Source of the DNA: Eubacterium sp.
Lineage (GTDB): Bacteria > Bacillota > Clostridia > Oscillospirales > Acutalibacteraceae
Reading direction: 5' to 3'
Length of the DNA: 16,907 nt
Assembly: GCA_017543415.1 (NCBI GenBank)
Contig: JAFYGD010000204.1
Span: 1 to 16,907, forward strand
Both the position numbers and the translations under genes were made by a program. Under the pieces are notes generated by a model, which saw only the letters and a program-made list of their open reading frames with translations, was not told where the DNA came from and ran no database searches. Shown here piece by piece: positions 6,446 to 14,036 of this stretch; position 1 is the stretch's first letter; every line of letters begins with the position of its first letter.

Positions 6446-8133
6446 TGAGCACCAGAAACAAGTTTTCAAAATCGGATATAACAACGCTTAAATGGATTTA
6501 TTCTATCTGCAAATCCGAAAAGTGGAAAATACTGATTCAGATTTGCGTAAACGTTATTATTGCTATACTTGCAATTGTTTACGCAGGTTTTTCAAAGAAC
6601 ATAATCAACGCTGCGGTTGAAGATAAGGACTTAAAAAAGGTTCTTACCCTTGCAGCCGGTTTTCTTGGTTTGCTTTGCCTTCAGGTTACGCTCAGTCTTA
6701 TTTCAAGAAGCTCCACCGAACGCTGTAAAGCAAAGGTTGAATGGCTGCTGAAGCAGCATATGCTGCGCATTTACGCAAATAAGGATTATTCCTCAATTAC
6801 GGCTTACCACACGGGCGAACTGCAAAACCGTATGTTCAACGACGTTAACGTTATTACGGACGGTTTTACAACGCTTCTTCCGAACCTTGTTCTTGTTGTT
6901 ACAAGAATGCTTTTTGCCTTTGCTTATCTTATTTACATTGACAGGGTTTTTGCGCTTGTATTTCTTGTTGGCGGAATTGCTATTTTTCTTTCAACCCAGG
7001 TATTCCGCAAAAAGCTGAAAAAGCTTCACAAATCCGTTCAGGAAACCGAGGGAAAAACGCGTTCCTTCATTCAGGAGGTGCTGACTTCCCTTCTTGTTGT
7101 TAAAGCGTTCTCCGTTGAGGACAAGGTAATTGACAAGGCGGACGAGCTTCAGAAGGAAAACTACGCGGCAAAAATGAAAAGACGATTTTTCTCAATAAGC
7201 GCAAACGCGGGTATAAGCTTTGTATTTAATGCGGGATATGTTTTTGCACTCGCCTTCGGCGGCTACAGGCTTATTCACGGACTTGATTACGGTACAGTTA
7301 CCGCTATGCTTCAGCTTGTAAACCAGATTCAGTCGCCGTTTGCCCAGCTTTCGGGACTTATGCCGCAGTACTTCACGCTGCTTGCTTCAGCCGAAAGGTT
7401 AATGGAAATTGAAAAGCTTCCCGATGAGGCTGATACTCAAAGCAATGAGCTTGACATAAGCAGTATATATTCTGACCTTAAAGCAATCCGCTTTGATAAT
7501 GTTTCGTTCAGATACGACCGCGATATTATTCTTGACAACACTTCGCTTACAATTAACAAGGGCGACTTTGCTGCTATTATGGGTATTTCCGGAATAGGAA
7601 AAAGCACGCTGCTTAAGCTCCTTCTCGGCGTGTTTAAAGTTCAGGAGGGCGAAATCCGGCTTGACTGTAAGGATTCAAGCATACCCGTAAGCTATGAAAC
7701 AAGAAGGCTGTTTTCGTACGTTCCGCAGGGCAATTTCCTGCTTTCGGGAACAATTAAAGAAAACCTCACCTTTATTAACAGCGATGCTACCTATGAGGAA
7801 ATAGCAGAGGCTATCAGAATTTCCTGCGCAGACGAATTCATCAGCACCCTGCCCGACGGACTTGAAACAGTTATAGGCGAACGCGGAATAGGACTTTCCG
7901 AGGGTCAGCTGCAGCGCCTTGCAATAGCGCGCTCACTGCTTTCAAATTCGCCCGTTATTCTTCTTGACGAGGCAACCTCTGCGCTTGACGAAGCAACGGA
8001 AAAACGCTTTTTAACCAACCTTAAAGAGCTTAACAACAAGACCTGCATTATTGTTTCTCACAAAAAAGCGGCTCTTGAAATATGCAACAAGCACATTCAG
8101 ATTATTGATTCAAAAATTGTTACGGAGGGATAA
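6445..8133 (+). CDS. ABC exporter, fused transmembrane and ATPase domains
   Basis: This is a 562-residue half-transporter of the ABCB/MsbA-like exporter type, expected to act as a homodimer in the cytoplasmic membrane. An N-terminal membrane domain with about six helices spans roughly 28-310 (clear hydrophobic stretches near 28-48, 66-86, 143-185 and 254-275). The nucleotide-binding domain starts near 345. Walker A is GISGIGKST (380-388), the Q-loop YVPQG (425-429), the signature LSEGQ (484-488, with Glu instead of the common first Gly), Walker B VILLDEA (504-510) and the switch His H539. There is no C39 peptidase domain, so if it exports a leader peptide the preceding S24/S26-like gene may supply the protease. 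Its start overlaps that gene's stop, and its last codons hold the GGAGGG ribosome site for the GH2 gene. The cargo is unknown. Confidence 0.93.
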   Translation: MSTRNKFSKSDITTLKWIYSICKSEKWKILIQICVNVIIAILAIVYAGFSKNIINAAVEDKDLKKVLTLAAGFLGLLCLQVTLSLISRSSTERCKAKVEWLLKQHMLRIYANKDYSSITAYHTGELQNRMFNDVNVITDGFTTLLPNLVLVVTRMLFAFAYLIYIDRVFALVFLVGGIAIFLSTQVFRKKLKKLHKSVQETEGKTRSFIQEVLTSLLVVKAFSVEDKVIDKADELQKENYAAKMKRRFFSISANAGISFVFNAGYVFALAFGGYRLIHGLDYGTVTAMLQLVNQIQSPFAQLSGLMPQYFTLLASAERLMEIEKLPDEADTQSNELDISSIYSDLKAIRFDNVSFRYDRDIILDNTSLTINKGDFAAIMGISGIGKSTLLKLLLGVFKVQEGEIRLDCKDSSIPVSYETRRLFSYVPQGNFLLSGTIKENLTFINSDATYEEIAEAIRISCADEFISTLPDGLETVIGERGIGLSEGQLQRLAIARSLLSNSPVILLDEATSALDEATEKRFLTNLKELNNKTCIIVSHKKAALEICNKHIQIIDSKIVTEG

Positions 8134-8135
8134 AA

Positions 8136-9833
8136 ATGCTGCTCACTAAATGGGGAGAGGATTTAAACAAAAACGCGCCGCTTCAGGAATACCCGAGGCC
8201 GCAGTTTGTACGCGACAGCTACATTAACCTTAACGGCGAATGGGAGCTTGAATTTACAAAAAGTGAGGATATACCCGAAGAGTTCAGCTATAAAATCACG
8301 GTTCCGTTTTCACCCGAATGTCCGCTTTCAGGCGTTAACAGGGTTCTGACGGCAGAGGAATTTCTTGTTTACAAAAAGGTATTCAGCCTTCCCGAAGGCT
8401 TTAACAAGGGAAGAGTTTTTATAAATTTCGGCGCGGTTGACCAGATTGCAAAGGTTTTCTTAAACGGTAAAAAGGCAGGCGAGCACCGCGGAGGTTATAC
8501 CCCGTTTACACTTGAGCTTACGGATTATTTAACAGACGGTGAAAACACGCTCAACGTTATAGTTCAGGATTTATGCGAAGCAAACGAATACTCGCGCGGT
8601 AAGCAGAGAACAAAGCGCGGAGGAATCTGGTATTCACCGCAAAGCGGTATATGGCAAAGCGTCTGGCTTGAAAGCACGCCCGAGGACTACATTAAAAGCT
8701 TACGCATTACGCCCGACCTTGACAGCGAACAGGTAAGCTTTGAATTTGAAGGTATTGACGGGGTTCAGATTACCGTTTACGACGGCAAGGAAATAATTGC
8801 CGACACAACCGACACTGTAATTAAAATACCCGGGGTTAAAACCTGGTCGCCCGAAAGCCCGTTCCTTTACGACGTTACGCTCAAGTACGGCAAGGACAAG
8901 GTTAAAACCTATTTCGGTATGCGCAAATTCAGCACAGGCGTTGACGATAACGGAGTTCCGAGGCTGTTTTTAAACAACAAGCCTTATTTCCACAACGGTC
9001 TTCTTGACCAGGGCTATTATCCCGACGGTTTTCTTACCCCGCCGAGCAACGAGGCAATGGAGTTTGACGTTAAGTACGTTAAGGAGTGCGGCTTTAATAT
9101 GCTCAGAAAGCACATTAAGGTTGAGCCGATGCTCTGGTACCACTACTGCGACGTTAACGGAATTATAGTTTGGCAGGATATGATTAACGGCGGCGGCGTT
9201 TACGGACTTGAAATCAGCGCAATTCCGTTTATCGGCGTTCACCTTGACGATACCAACTACAAAACCTTTAAGCGTACAAGCAAGGAAGCGCGCGACCTTT
9301 ACTACGAAGAGCTGCGCGAATTGGTTAACGCGCTTTACAACTGCCCGTGTATTGCAGTTTGGGTACCCTTTAACGAGGGCTGGGGTCAGTTTGATTCAGC
9401 AAAGGCTTACAATGTACTTAAAAGATGGGATAAAACCCGTACGGTTGACAGCGCTTCAGGCTGGCACGACGTTGGAGTTACGGACGTTATTTCAAAGCAT
9501 ATTTACTTTACTCCCATAGTTGTTAAGCAGGGCAGACGCCCGTGGCTGCTGACCGAATTCGGAGGTTATTCAATCAGAGTAAAAGGACATACCTTTAACG
9601 ACAGGATGTTCGGCTACAAAATTTACAAAACCAAGGAAGGCGTTACAAAGGCTTATTCAAAGCTGTTTAACAAAACAATTATTCCTCAGATACCGAAGGG
9701 ACTTTCCGCAACGGTTTACACCCAGGTTACAGACGTTGAGGACGAGCTTAACGGACTTTTAACCTATGACCGTAAGGTAAGCAAAATTGACAAAGAGGTT
9801 CTTAAGGAAATTAACACAAGAGTAAAACTTTAA
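8136..9833 (+). CDS. Glycoside hydrolase family 2 protein (beta-glycosidase), intracellular
   Basis: This is a 565-residue retaining glycosidase of family GH2. It has a jelly-roll sugar-binding domain (about 10-180), an immunoglobulin-like domain (about 185-265) and a TIM barrel from about 270. The acid/base Glu is E414 in PFNEGWGQ and the likely nucleophile is E474 in LLTEFGGYS. Family segments such as RKHIKVEP (324-331) and IVWQDM (344-349) are intact. There is no signal peptide, so it should act on imported glycosides. Substrate could be a beta-galactoside, glucuronide or similar; the C-terminal domains of large LacZ enzymes are absent, which is normal for this short subgroup. The start is two bases after the ABC stop with GGAGGG seven bases upstream, so it is in the same transcript. 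A functional link to the exporter is not evident. Confidence 0.92.
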   Translation: MLLTKWGEDLNKNAPLQEYPRPQFVRDSYINLNGEWELEFTKSEDIPEEFSYKITVPFSPECPLSGVNRVLTAEEFLVYKKVFSLPEGFNKGRVFINFGAVDQIAKVFLNGKKAGEHRGGYTPFTLELTDYLTDGENTLNVIVQDLCEANEYSRGKQRTKRGGIWYSPQSGIWQSVWLESTPEDYIKSLRITPDLDSEQVSFEFEGIDGVQITVYDGKEIIADTTDTVIKIPGVKTWSPESPFLYDVTLKYGKDKVKTYFGMRKFSTGVDDNGVPRLFLNNKPYFHNGLLDQGYYPDGFLTPPSNEAMEFDVKYVKECGFNMLRKHIKVEPMLWYHYCDVNGIIVWQDMINGGGVYGLEISAIPFIGVHLDDTNYKTFKRTSKEARDLYYEELRELVNALYNCPCIAVWVPFNEGWGQFDSAKAYNVLKRWDKTRTVDSASGWHDVGVTDVISKHIYFTPIVVKQGRRPWLLTEFGGYSIRVKGHTFNDRMFGYKIYKTKEGVTKAYSKLFNKTIIPQIPKGLSATVYTQVTDVEDELNGLLTYDRKVSKIDKEVLKEINTRVKL

Positions 9834-9842
9834 GGAGATACA

Positions 9843-10427
9843 ATGAATCAGTTAGAAATCAAAGACGGACTTAAGGCAACAATTAAAACAAACCGCGGCG
9901 ACATGAGCTTTGTTCTGTTCCCCGAGATTGCGCCGAAGGCGGTTGAAAACTTTACAACACACGCAAAAAACGGCTACTACGACGGGCTGATTTTTCACCG
10001 CGTAATAAAGGACTTTATGATTCAGGGCGGCGACCCGAACGGAACGGGAACCGGCGGACAGTCAATCTGGGGCGCGCCGTTTGAGGACGAATTCAGCGTT
10101 GACGCTCATAACTACTACGGAGCGCTTTCAATGGCGAATGCCGGCCCCGGCACCAACGGTTCACAGTTCTTCATCGTTCAGGCGAAGACGGCTCCGCCGC
10201 AGATGCTTGAACAAATGGAGGTGCTGACAGACAGGGGCTATCCGAGAGAATGCATTGACAATTACAAGGCTGTAGGAGGAACGCCGTGGCTTGATTATCA
10301 TCACACGGTTTTCGGCCAGCTGATTGACGGAAAGGACATCCTTGAGGATATTGCTGCGGTACAGACAGCACCCGGTGACAAGCCGCTTTACGATGTTGTA
10401 ATTGAAACTATTGAAATCAGCGAATGA
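9843..10427 (+). CDS. ppiB: Cyclophilin-type peptidyl-prolyl cis-trans isomerase
   Basis: This protein catalyses cis/trans isomerisation of prolyl bonds and assists protein folding in the cytoplasm; there is no signal peptide. The 194 residues carry the cyclophilin core: [15 protein letters not shown] (51-65) with active-site Arg53, then [15 protein letters not shown] (97-111), and HTVFGQL (154-160). The roughly 40-residue insertion between SQFFI and HTVFGQL is usual for Firmicute cyclophilins of this type. The ribosome site AAGGAG includes bases of the GH2 stop codon, and the gap is nine bases, so it is co-transcribed as the last gene of the run. A terminator follows at once. Its job is probably general housekeeping unrelated to the upstream exporter. 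The symbol is a best guess from the lack of a secretion signal. Confidence 0.95.
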   Translation: MNQLEIKDGLKATIKTNRGDMSFVLFPEIAPKAVENFTTHAKNGYYDGLIFHRVIKDFMIQGGDPNGTGTGGQSIWGAPFEDEFSVDAHNYYGALSMANAGPGTNGSQFFIVQAKTAPPQMLEQMEVLTDRGYPRECIDNYKAVGGTPWLDYHHTVFGQLIDGKDILEDIAAVQTAPGDKPLYDVVIETIEISE

Positions 10428-10435
10428 GAAAACAA

Positions 10436-10464
10436 AAAAAGAACGGACAGCGTCCGTTCTTTTT
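10436..10464. terminator. Bidirectional intrinsic terminator between ppiB and ispH-S1
   Basis: AAAAAGAACGGAC (10436-10448) pairs perfectly with GTCCGTTCTTTTT (10452-10464) around an AGC loop. There is a T-run on each strand. It fills most of the 49-base gap between the two convergent transcription units. Confidence 0.92.
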
Positions 10465-10476
10465 ATTATGTAAGAA

Positions 10477-12723
10477 TTATTCTTCTGTTGCTTCTTCTGC
10501 GGGAGCTTCTTCTGCGGGAGCTTCTTCAGCAGGAGCTTCTTCAGCAGGAGCCTCTTCAGCGGGAGCCTCTTCAGCAGGAGCTTCTTCAGCAGGAGCTTCT
10601 TCAGCGGGAGCTTCTTCAACGGGAGCTTCTTCGGCAGGAGCTTCTTCAGCGGGAGCTTCTTCAGCAGGAGCCTCTTCAGCAGGAGCTTCCTCTTCCTCGT
10701 CCTCTTCAGGCTCGGGAAGGAGAGATTTGATTGAAAGAGAAACTCTCTTCTTATCATAGTCAACGTCAATGATTTCAGCCTTTACGATATCGCCAACCTT
10801 AAGAACATCCTGAGGAGCGTTAATTCTCTTATGAGAAATCTGGCTGATATGGATAAGACCGTCAACGGTGGGAAGAATGTTGGCAAATGCACCGAAGGTT
10901 GCAAAGCTTACTATTCTTGCATCAACAACTGTGCCAACAGGATAGTCGCGCTTCATAACCTCCCACGGGCTGTCCTCAATCTTCTTGAAGCCGAGGGAAA
11001 TCTTTCTTGTTTCCTCATCAAGTGCCTTGATTGTTACCTCAACGGTATCGCCAACCTTAACAACCTCGCTGGGGTGCTTGATTCTTGACCATGAAAGCTC
11101 GGAAATATGAATCATACCGTCAATTCCGCCAAGGTCAACGAATGCGCCGTAAGAGGTAAGGGACTTAACAGTACCCGTAATCTTCTGGCCCTCTTCAAGA
11201 GTTGCCCAGAGAGCGTCTTCCTTTTCCTTGCGTTCAGCGTCTGCTACAACCTTGATTGAGCCGACTGCTCTTCTTCTTGACGGTGTAACGTCAATTACCT
11301 TAAACTTAACGGTTTTGTCCTTAAGAACCTCTAAGTCCTCATTACGTCTTAAACCGGTAAGAGATGCGGGAACGAAAATTCTTGTTCCCTTTGTAGTTAC
11401 AAGAACGCCGCCGCGGATTGTCTGGGTAACAACGCCTTCAAGAATCTCACCGGATTCTTTAGCTGCAACGATGTCGTTCCAGCCCTTTGACGCGTCAAAC
11501 AGACGCTTTGAAAGGCTGATTACGCCTTCCTGGTCGTTGGTTTTCATAATGATAAGCTCAATCTCATCACCGATAGCAACAACATCCTCTGCCTTGTCAA
11601 CCGGCTCTGCGGATAAATCCTCAAGAGCGATGATGCCGGTGCCTTTTCTTCCCTGAACATCAACGTGAACTTCGGTAGGTGTAATTGCTACAACCGTTCC
11701 CTTAACTACCTTACTGTTGTCGTCCTCCTTAAAAGATTCATTAAGCATTTCTTCAAAGGATGCCTCACCATCAGCAGATGCTTCGACAGCAGGCGTATTT
11801 GCAGCCATTTCAGCGGTTTCTGCTGTCTCCACAACTTCTGCAGTTTCGGCTGAAGCTGTTTCAACTTCCTTTTCTTTAATTTCTTCGGACATGGTTTTGA
11901 GTACCTCCTTGATAATTACCGAGGGTGTCGAAGCCCCGGCAGTAACACCAACTACCTCACAGTCATTAAAGCTGATGTTTTTAAGCTCGTCCGCCGTTTC
12001 AATAAGATATGACGGACAGTTGGCTTCACACACCTCTTTAAGCTTGCGGGTATTTGATGAATGGCGTCCGCCGATAACAACCATAGCGTCAGCTTTTGCG
12101 GAAATTTCCGCCGCTTCGCTCTGCCTGTCCGACGTCGCATTACATATTGTATCAAAAATTTTACAATTTGTACATACCCTTTTTATTATTTTTTTACATT
12201 TTTTAAATTCTTTTTCCGAGAAAGTTGTCTGAGATACGCAAATTAAGTCCGAATTTTTGTCAAAACCATTGTTTTGTATAATTTTTTCAAGCTCTTCTTC
12301 GTTTTTAAATACGAAAAACGGGGCGTTACAGTAGGAACAAATGCCCTTAACCTCGGGGTGTTCGGCGTCTCCGGCGATTAAAACGGGTACATTTTCGCTC
12401 TGCTCCATAACAATTTTGTGAATTTTGGTAACGAACGGGCAGGTTGCGTTAACGTAATCAAGCTTCCTTTTTTCAATATCCTCAATTACCTCTTTTTCAA
12501 CACCGTGAGTTCTTACAACAAGCTTAAAGCCCTCGGGACATTCCCCGGGGGTTTCAATAATTCTTACGCCCTTTGCTTCCAAATCGGCAACAAGCTGGGC
12601 GTTATGGATAATAGGACCTAAGGTACACACCTTTTCGCCTTTTTCAACAAGCCCGTAAACGAGGTTAACCGCACGGTCAACGCCAAAGCAGAAGCCCGCG
12701 GTTTTAGCAAGTTCAATTCTCAC
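10477..12723 (-). CDS. ispH: Bifunctional IspH (HMBPP reductase)–ribosomal protein S1-like fusion with acidic repeat tail
   Basis: The 748 residues combine two proteins, a fusion known from Clostridia. IspH (1 to about 280) is the 4Fe-4S enzyme making IPP and DMAPP from HMBPP, the last step of the MEP pathway. Cluster cysteines C12 (FCFGV), C95 (NATCPF) and C194 (TICNAT) are present, as are HPEVKG (122-127), SSNTRKL (222-228) and ASTPS (264-268). After an Ala/Glu/Thr-rich linker (about 285-335) come four S1 RNA-binding domains, near 336-407, 424-491, 512-581 and 597-668. The last two are most typical (GAFVDLGGIDGMIHISEL). The protein ends in 13 APAEE-type pentapeptides. The start is GTG at 12723, inside the plsC end (11-base overlap), with AAGGA upstream. 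E. coli S1 has six S1 domains, so this version is short. Whether the S1 part binds the ribosome or regulates translation is not visible. Confidence 0.96.
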   Translation of the reverse strand: MRIELAKTAGFCFGVDRAVNLVYGLVEKGEKVCTLGPIIHNAQLVADLEAKGVRIIETPGECPEGFKLVVRTHGVEKEVIEDIEKRKLDYVNATCPFVTKIHKIVMEQSENVPVLIAGDAEHPEVKGICSYCNAPFFVFKNEEELEKIIQNNGFDKNSDLICVSQTTFSEKEFKKCKKIIKRVCTNCKIFDTICNATSDRQSEAAEISAKADAMVVIGGRHSSNTRKLKEVCEANCPSYLIETADELKNISFNDCEVVGVTAGASTPSVIIKEVLKTMSEEIKEKEVETASAETAEVVETAETAEMAANTPAVEASADGEASFEEMLNESFKEDDNSKVVKGTVVAITPTEVHVDVQGRKGTGIIALEDLSAEPVDKAEDVVAIGDEIELIIMKTNDQEGVISLSKRLFDASKGWNDIVAAKESGEILEGVVTQTIRGGVLVTTKGTRIFVPASLTGLRRNEDLEVLKDKTVKFKVIDVTPSRRRAVGSIKVVADAERKEKEDALWATLEEGQKITGTVKSLTSYGAFVDLGGIDGMIHISELSWSRIKHPSEVVKVGDTVEVTIKALDEETRKISLGFKKIEDSPWEVMKRDYPVGTVVDARIVSFATFGAFANILPTVDGLIHISQISHKRINAPQDVLKVGDIVKAEIIDVDYDKKRVSLSIKSLLPEPEEDEEEEAPAEEAPAEEAPAEEAPAEEAPVEEAPAEEAPAEEAPAEEAPAEEAPAEEAPAEEAPAEEAPAEEATEE
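10492..10686 (-). repeat. 13 tandem 15-bp coding repeats (APAEE pentapeptide tail)
   Basis: Thirteen adjacent 15-base units encode Ala-Pro-Ala-Glu-Glu in the C-terminal tail of the IspH-S1 protein; one unit reads Ala-Pro-Val-Glu-Glu. On the plus strand the unit is close to TTCTTCAGCAGGAGC. Differences are mostly synonymous third-position changes (GCA/GCG/GCC, GAA/GAG). Gain or loss of units keeps the frame, so the tail can vary in length by five residues at a time. Confidence 0.95.
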
Positions 12724-13366
12724 TGAGTTCCTTCTCTCTCATCTCTGCAATTTTTTGCATAACTGCGTTTGCGGCAGCCTTATATTCTTCTCTGCTTACC
12801 TCTTCCTTATCAAGTCCGAGCTCGGAAAGGGTAAGCGGTTTGCCGTAAACAACGGTTACGTGTTCGCCGCGCTTAATTTTGTTTTTACAGCAGATTGCCG
12901 TAGGTAAAACCATAGCGCCGGTATGCTTTGCAAAAATAGCAACGCCTGACTTTGCGCTCTGCGGAACGCCGTCCTTATCCTTGATTCTTTTGCCCTCGGG
13001 GCAGATTGCAAGCACGTGCCCCTCGTTTACAATTTTTTCGGCATATTCAACGGCGGTTTTATCGCCCTGTCCCCTTTTAACGGGAAAGCCGTAAAGGTGA
13101 GTAATTACCCACGCTACAATTGGATTTTTAAAAAGCTCAACCTTAGCCATAAAGTGAAGCCCCGGCATTCCGTCGCCAAGCGCTGCAAACACGGGGTCAA
13201 GCGCGCAGGTATGATTAATTGCAACTATGTAATGCTTATTATTAGGCAGATTTTCAAGCCCTTTATACTTGATGTGGTAAAGCTTTTTAAAAAGCGGGCC
13301 GAAGGTTTTTACGGCAAAGTTATAAAACTTATAACGGGGAACCCTTGAATAATCAAACTCTTTCAT
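12713..13366 (-). CDS. plsC: 1-acyl-sn-glycerol-3-phosphate acyltransferase
   Basis: PlsC acylates lysophosphatidic acid to phosphatidic acid in membrane phospholipid synthesis. The 217 residues contain the acyltransferase HX4D motif in NHTCALD (H52, D57), block II around GFPVKRG (93-99) and the PEGKR variant of the PEGTR phosphate-binding motif (123-127), followed by KSGVAIFAKHTGAMVLP (139-155). There is no strong membrane helix, as in many short bacterial PlsC proteins. The start ATG overlaps the cmk stop by one base (TAATG), with AAGGAG upstream. The end overlaps the GTG start of ispH-S1 by 11 bases. Acyl-donor type (acyl-ACP or acyl-CoA) cannot be read from the sequence. Confidence 0.95.
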   Translation of the reverse strand: MKEFDYSRVPRYKFYNFAVKTFGPLFKKLYHIKYKGLENLPNNKHYIVAINHTCALDPVFAALGDGMPGLHFMAKVELFKNPIVAWVITHLYGFPVKRGQGDKTAVEYAEKIVNEGHVLAICPEGKRIKDKDGVPQSAKSGVAIFAKHTGAMVLPTAICCKNKIKRGEHVTVVYGKPLTLSELGLDKEEVSREEYKAAANAVMQKIAEMREKELSEN

Positions 13367-14025
13367 TAAGCGTTCTCCTTTACAATATTAATTACAGCCT
13401 GAATTGACTCTTCAAGATTAAGCTCCGAGGTATCGCACATAATGCTTTCCTCGCTCGGCTTAAGCGGTGCAATTTCACGGTGGGAATCCTGATAATCGCG
13501 CTGATTTACATCTGCAAGCACATCCTCGTACTTAACGTCCTCACCCTTTTCAATAAGCTCCTTATATCTTCTCTGCGCCCTGCATTCGGGGGAAGCAAAA
13601 AGGAAAATTTTAACGTCTGCATTGGGAAGGACAACGGTTGCAATATCGCGTCCGTCCATAATTACGTTGTTTTTCCTTGCGATATCGCGCTGTAATTCAA
13701 GCAGAAATTCGCGTACCTTGGGGATAGCGGAAACGTTGCTTGCACCCATTGAAATTTCGGGAGTTCTTATAAGCGTGGAAACGTCCTCGCCGTTAAGGTA
13801 AACCTTTTGTACTCCGTCATCGTAGCCGAGCTCAACCTTAATTGAGCCGAGCATTTCAATAATTTTTTCATTATCGTCAAGAATACCCTTGCGCTGAGCG
13901 CTGAGCGCTACGGTTCTGTAAAGCGCGCCGGTATCAACATAGATATATCCAAGCTCCTTTGCAGCCGCCTTGGCAACCGTGCTTTTGCCTGCGCCCGCAG
14001 GTCCGTCAATTGCTACATTTATCAT
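13366..14025 (-). CDS. cmk: Cytidylate kinase
   Basis: Cmk phosphorylates CMP and dCMP with ATP, feeding pyrimidine nucleotide and phospholipid precursor pools. With the start at ATG 14025 the protein has 219 residues beginning MINVAIDGPAGAGKS, with the P-loop at 8-15. It contains DTGALYR (31-37), the MDGRDIATVVLP segment that binds the monophosphate, and the DSHREIAPLKPSE region close to the C-terminus. I prefer ATG 14025 because GAGGAG lies about seven bases upstream and cytidylate kinases begin just before the P-loop. An upstream in-frame TTG at 14055 would add ten residues and overlap the flavoprotein gene without a good ribosome site. It lies 11 bases after the flavoprotein gene and is coupled to plsC. 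Confidence 0.96.
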   Translation of the reverse strand: MINVAIDGPAGAGKSTVAKAAAKELGYIYVDTGALYRTVALSAQRKGILDDNEKIIEMLGSIKVELGYDDGVQKVYLNGEDVSTLIRTPEISMGASNVSAIPKVREFLLELQRDIARKNNVIMDGRDIATVVLPNADVKIFLFASPECRAQRRYKELIEKGEDVKYEDVLADVNQRDYQDSHREIAPLKPSEESIMCDTSELNLEESIQAVINIVKENA

Positions 14026-14036
14026 AGTTTTTCTCC

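Noticed and set aside
10492..10686. Possible CRISPR-like array from the regular repeats
   Set aside because: Units are 15 bp, directly adjacent with no spacers, and in frame within a coding sequence; this is a coding tandem repeat.
10424..10759. Plus-strand frame starting in the ppiB stop (ATGA) and encoding a Ser-Ser-Ala-Gly-Ala repeat
   Set aside because: It is the mirror of the APAEE repeats of IspH-S1, runs through a strong terminator at once and has no independent support.
13891..13910. Short GCGCTGA tandem repeat inside cmk
   Set aside because: Only about two and a half units, fully explained by the coding sequence, and no wider structure.
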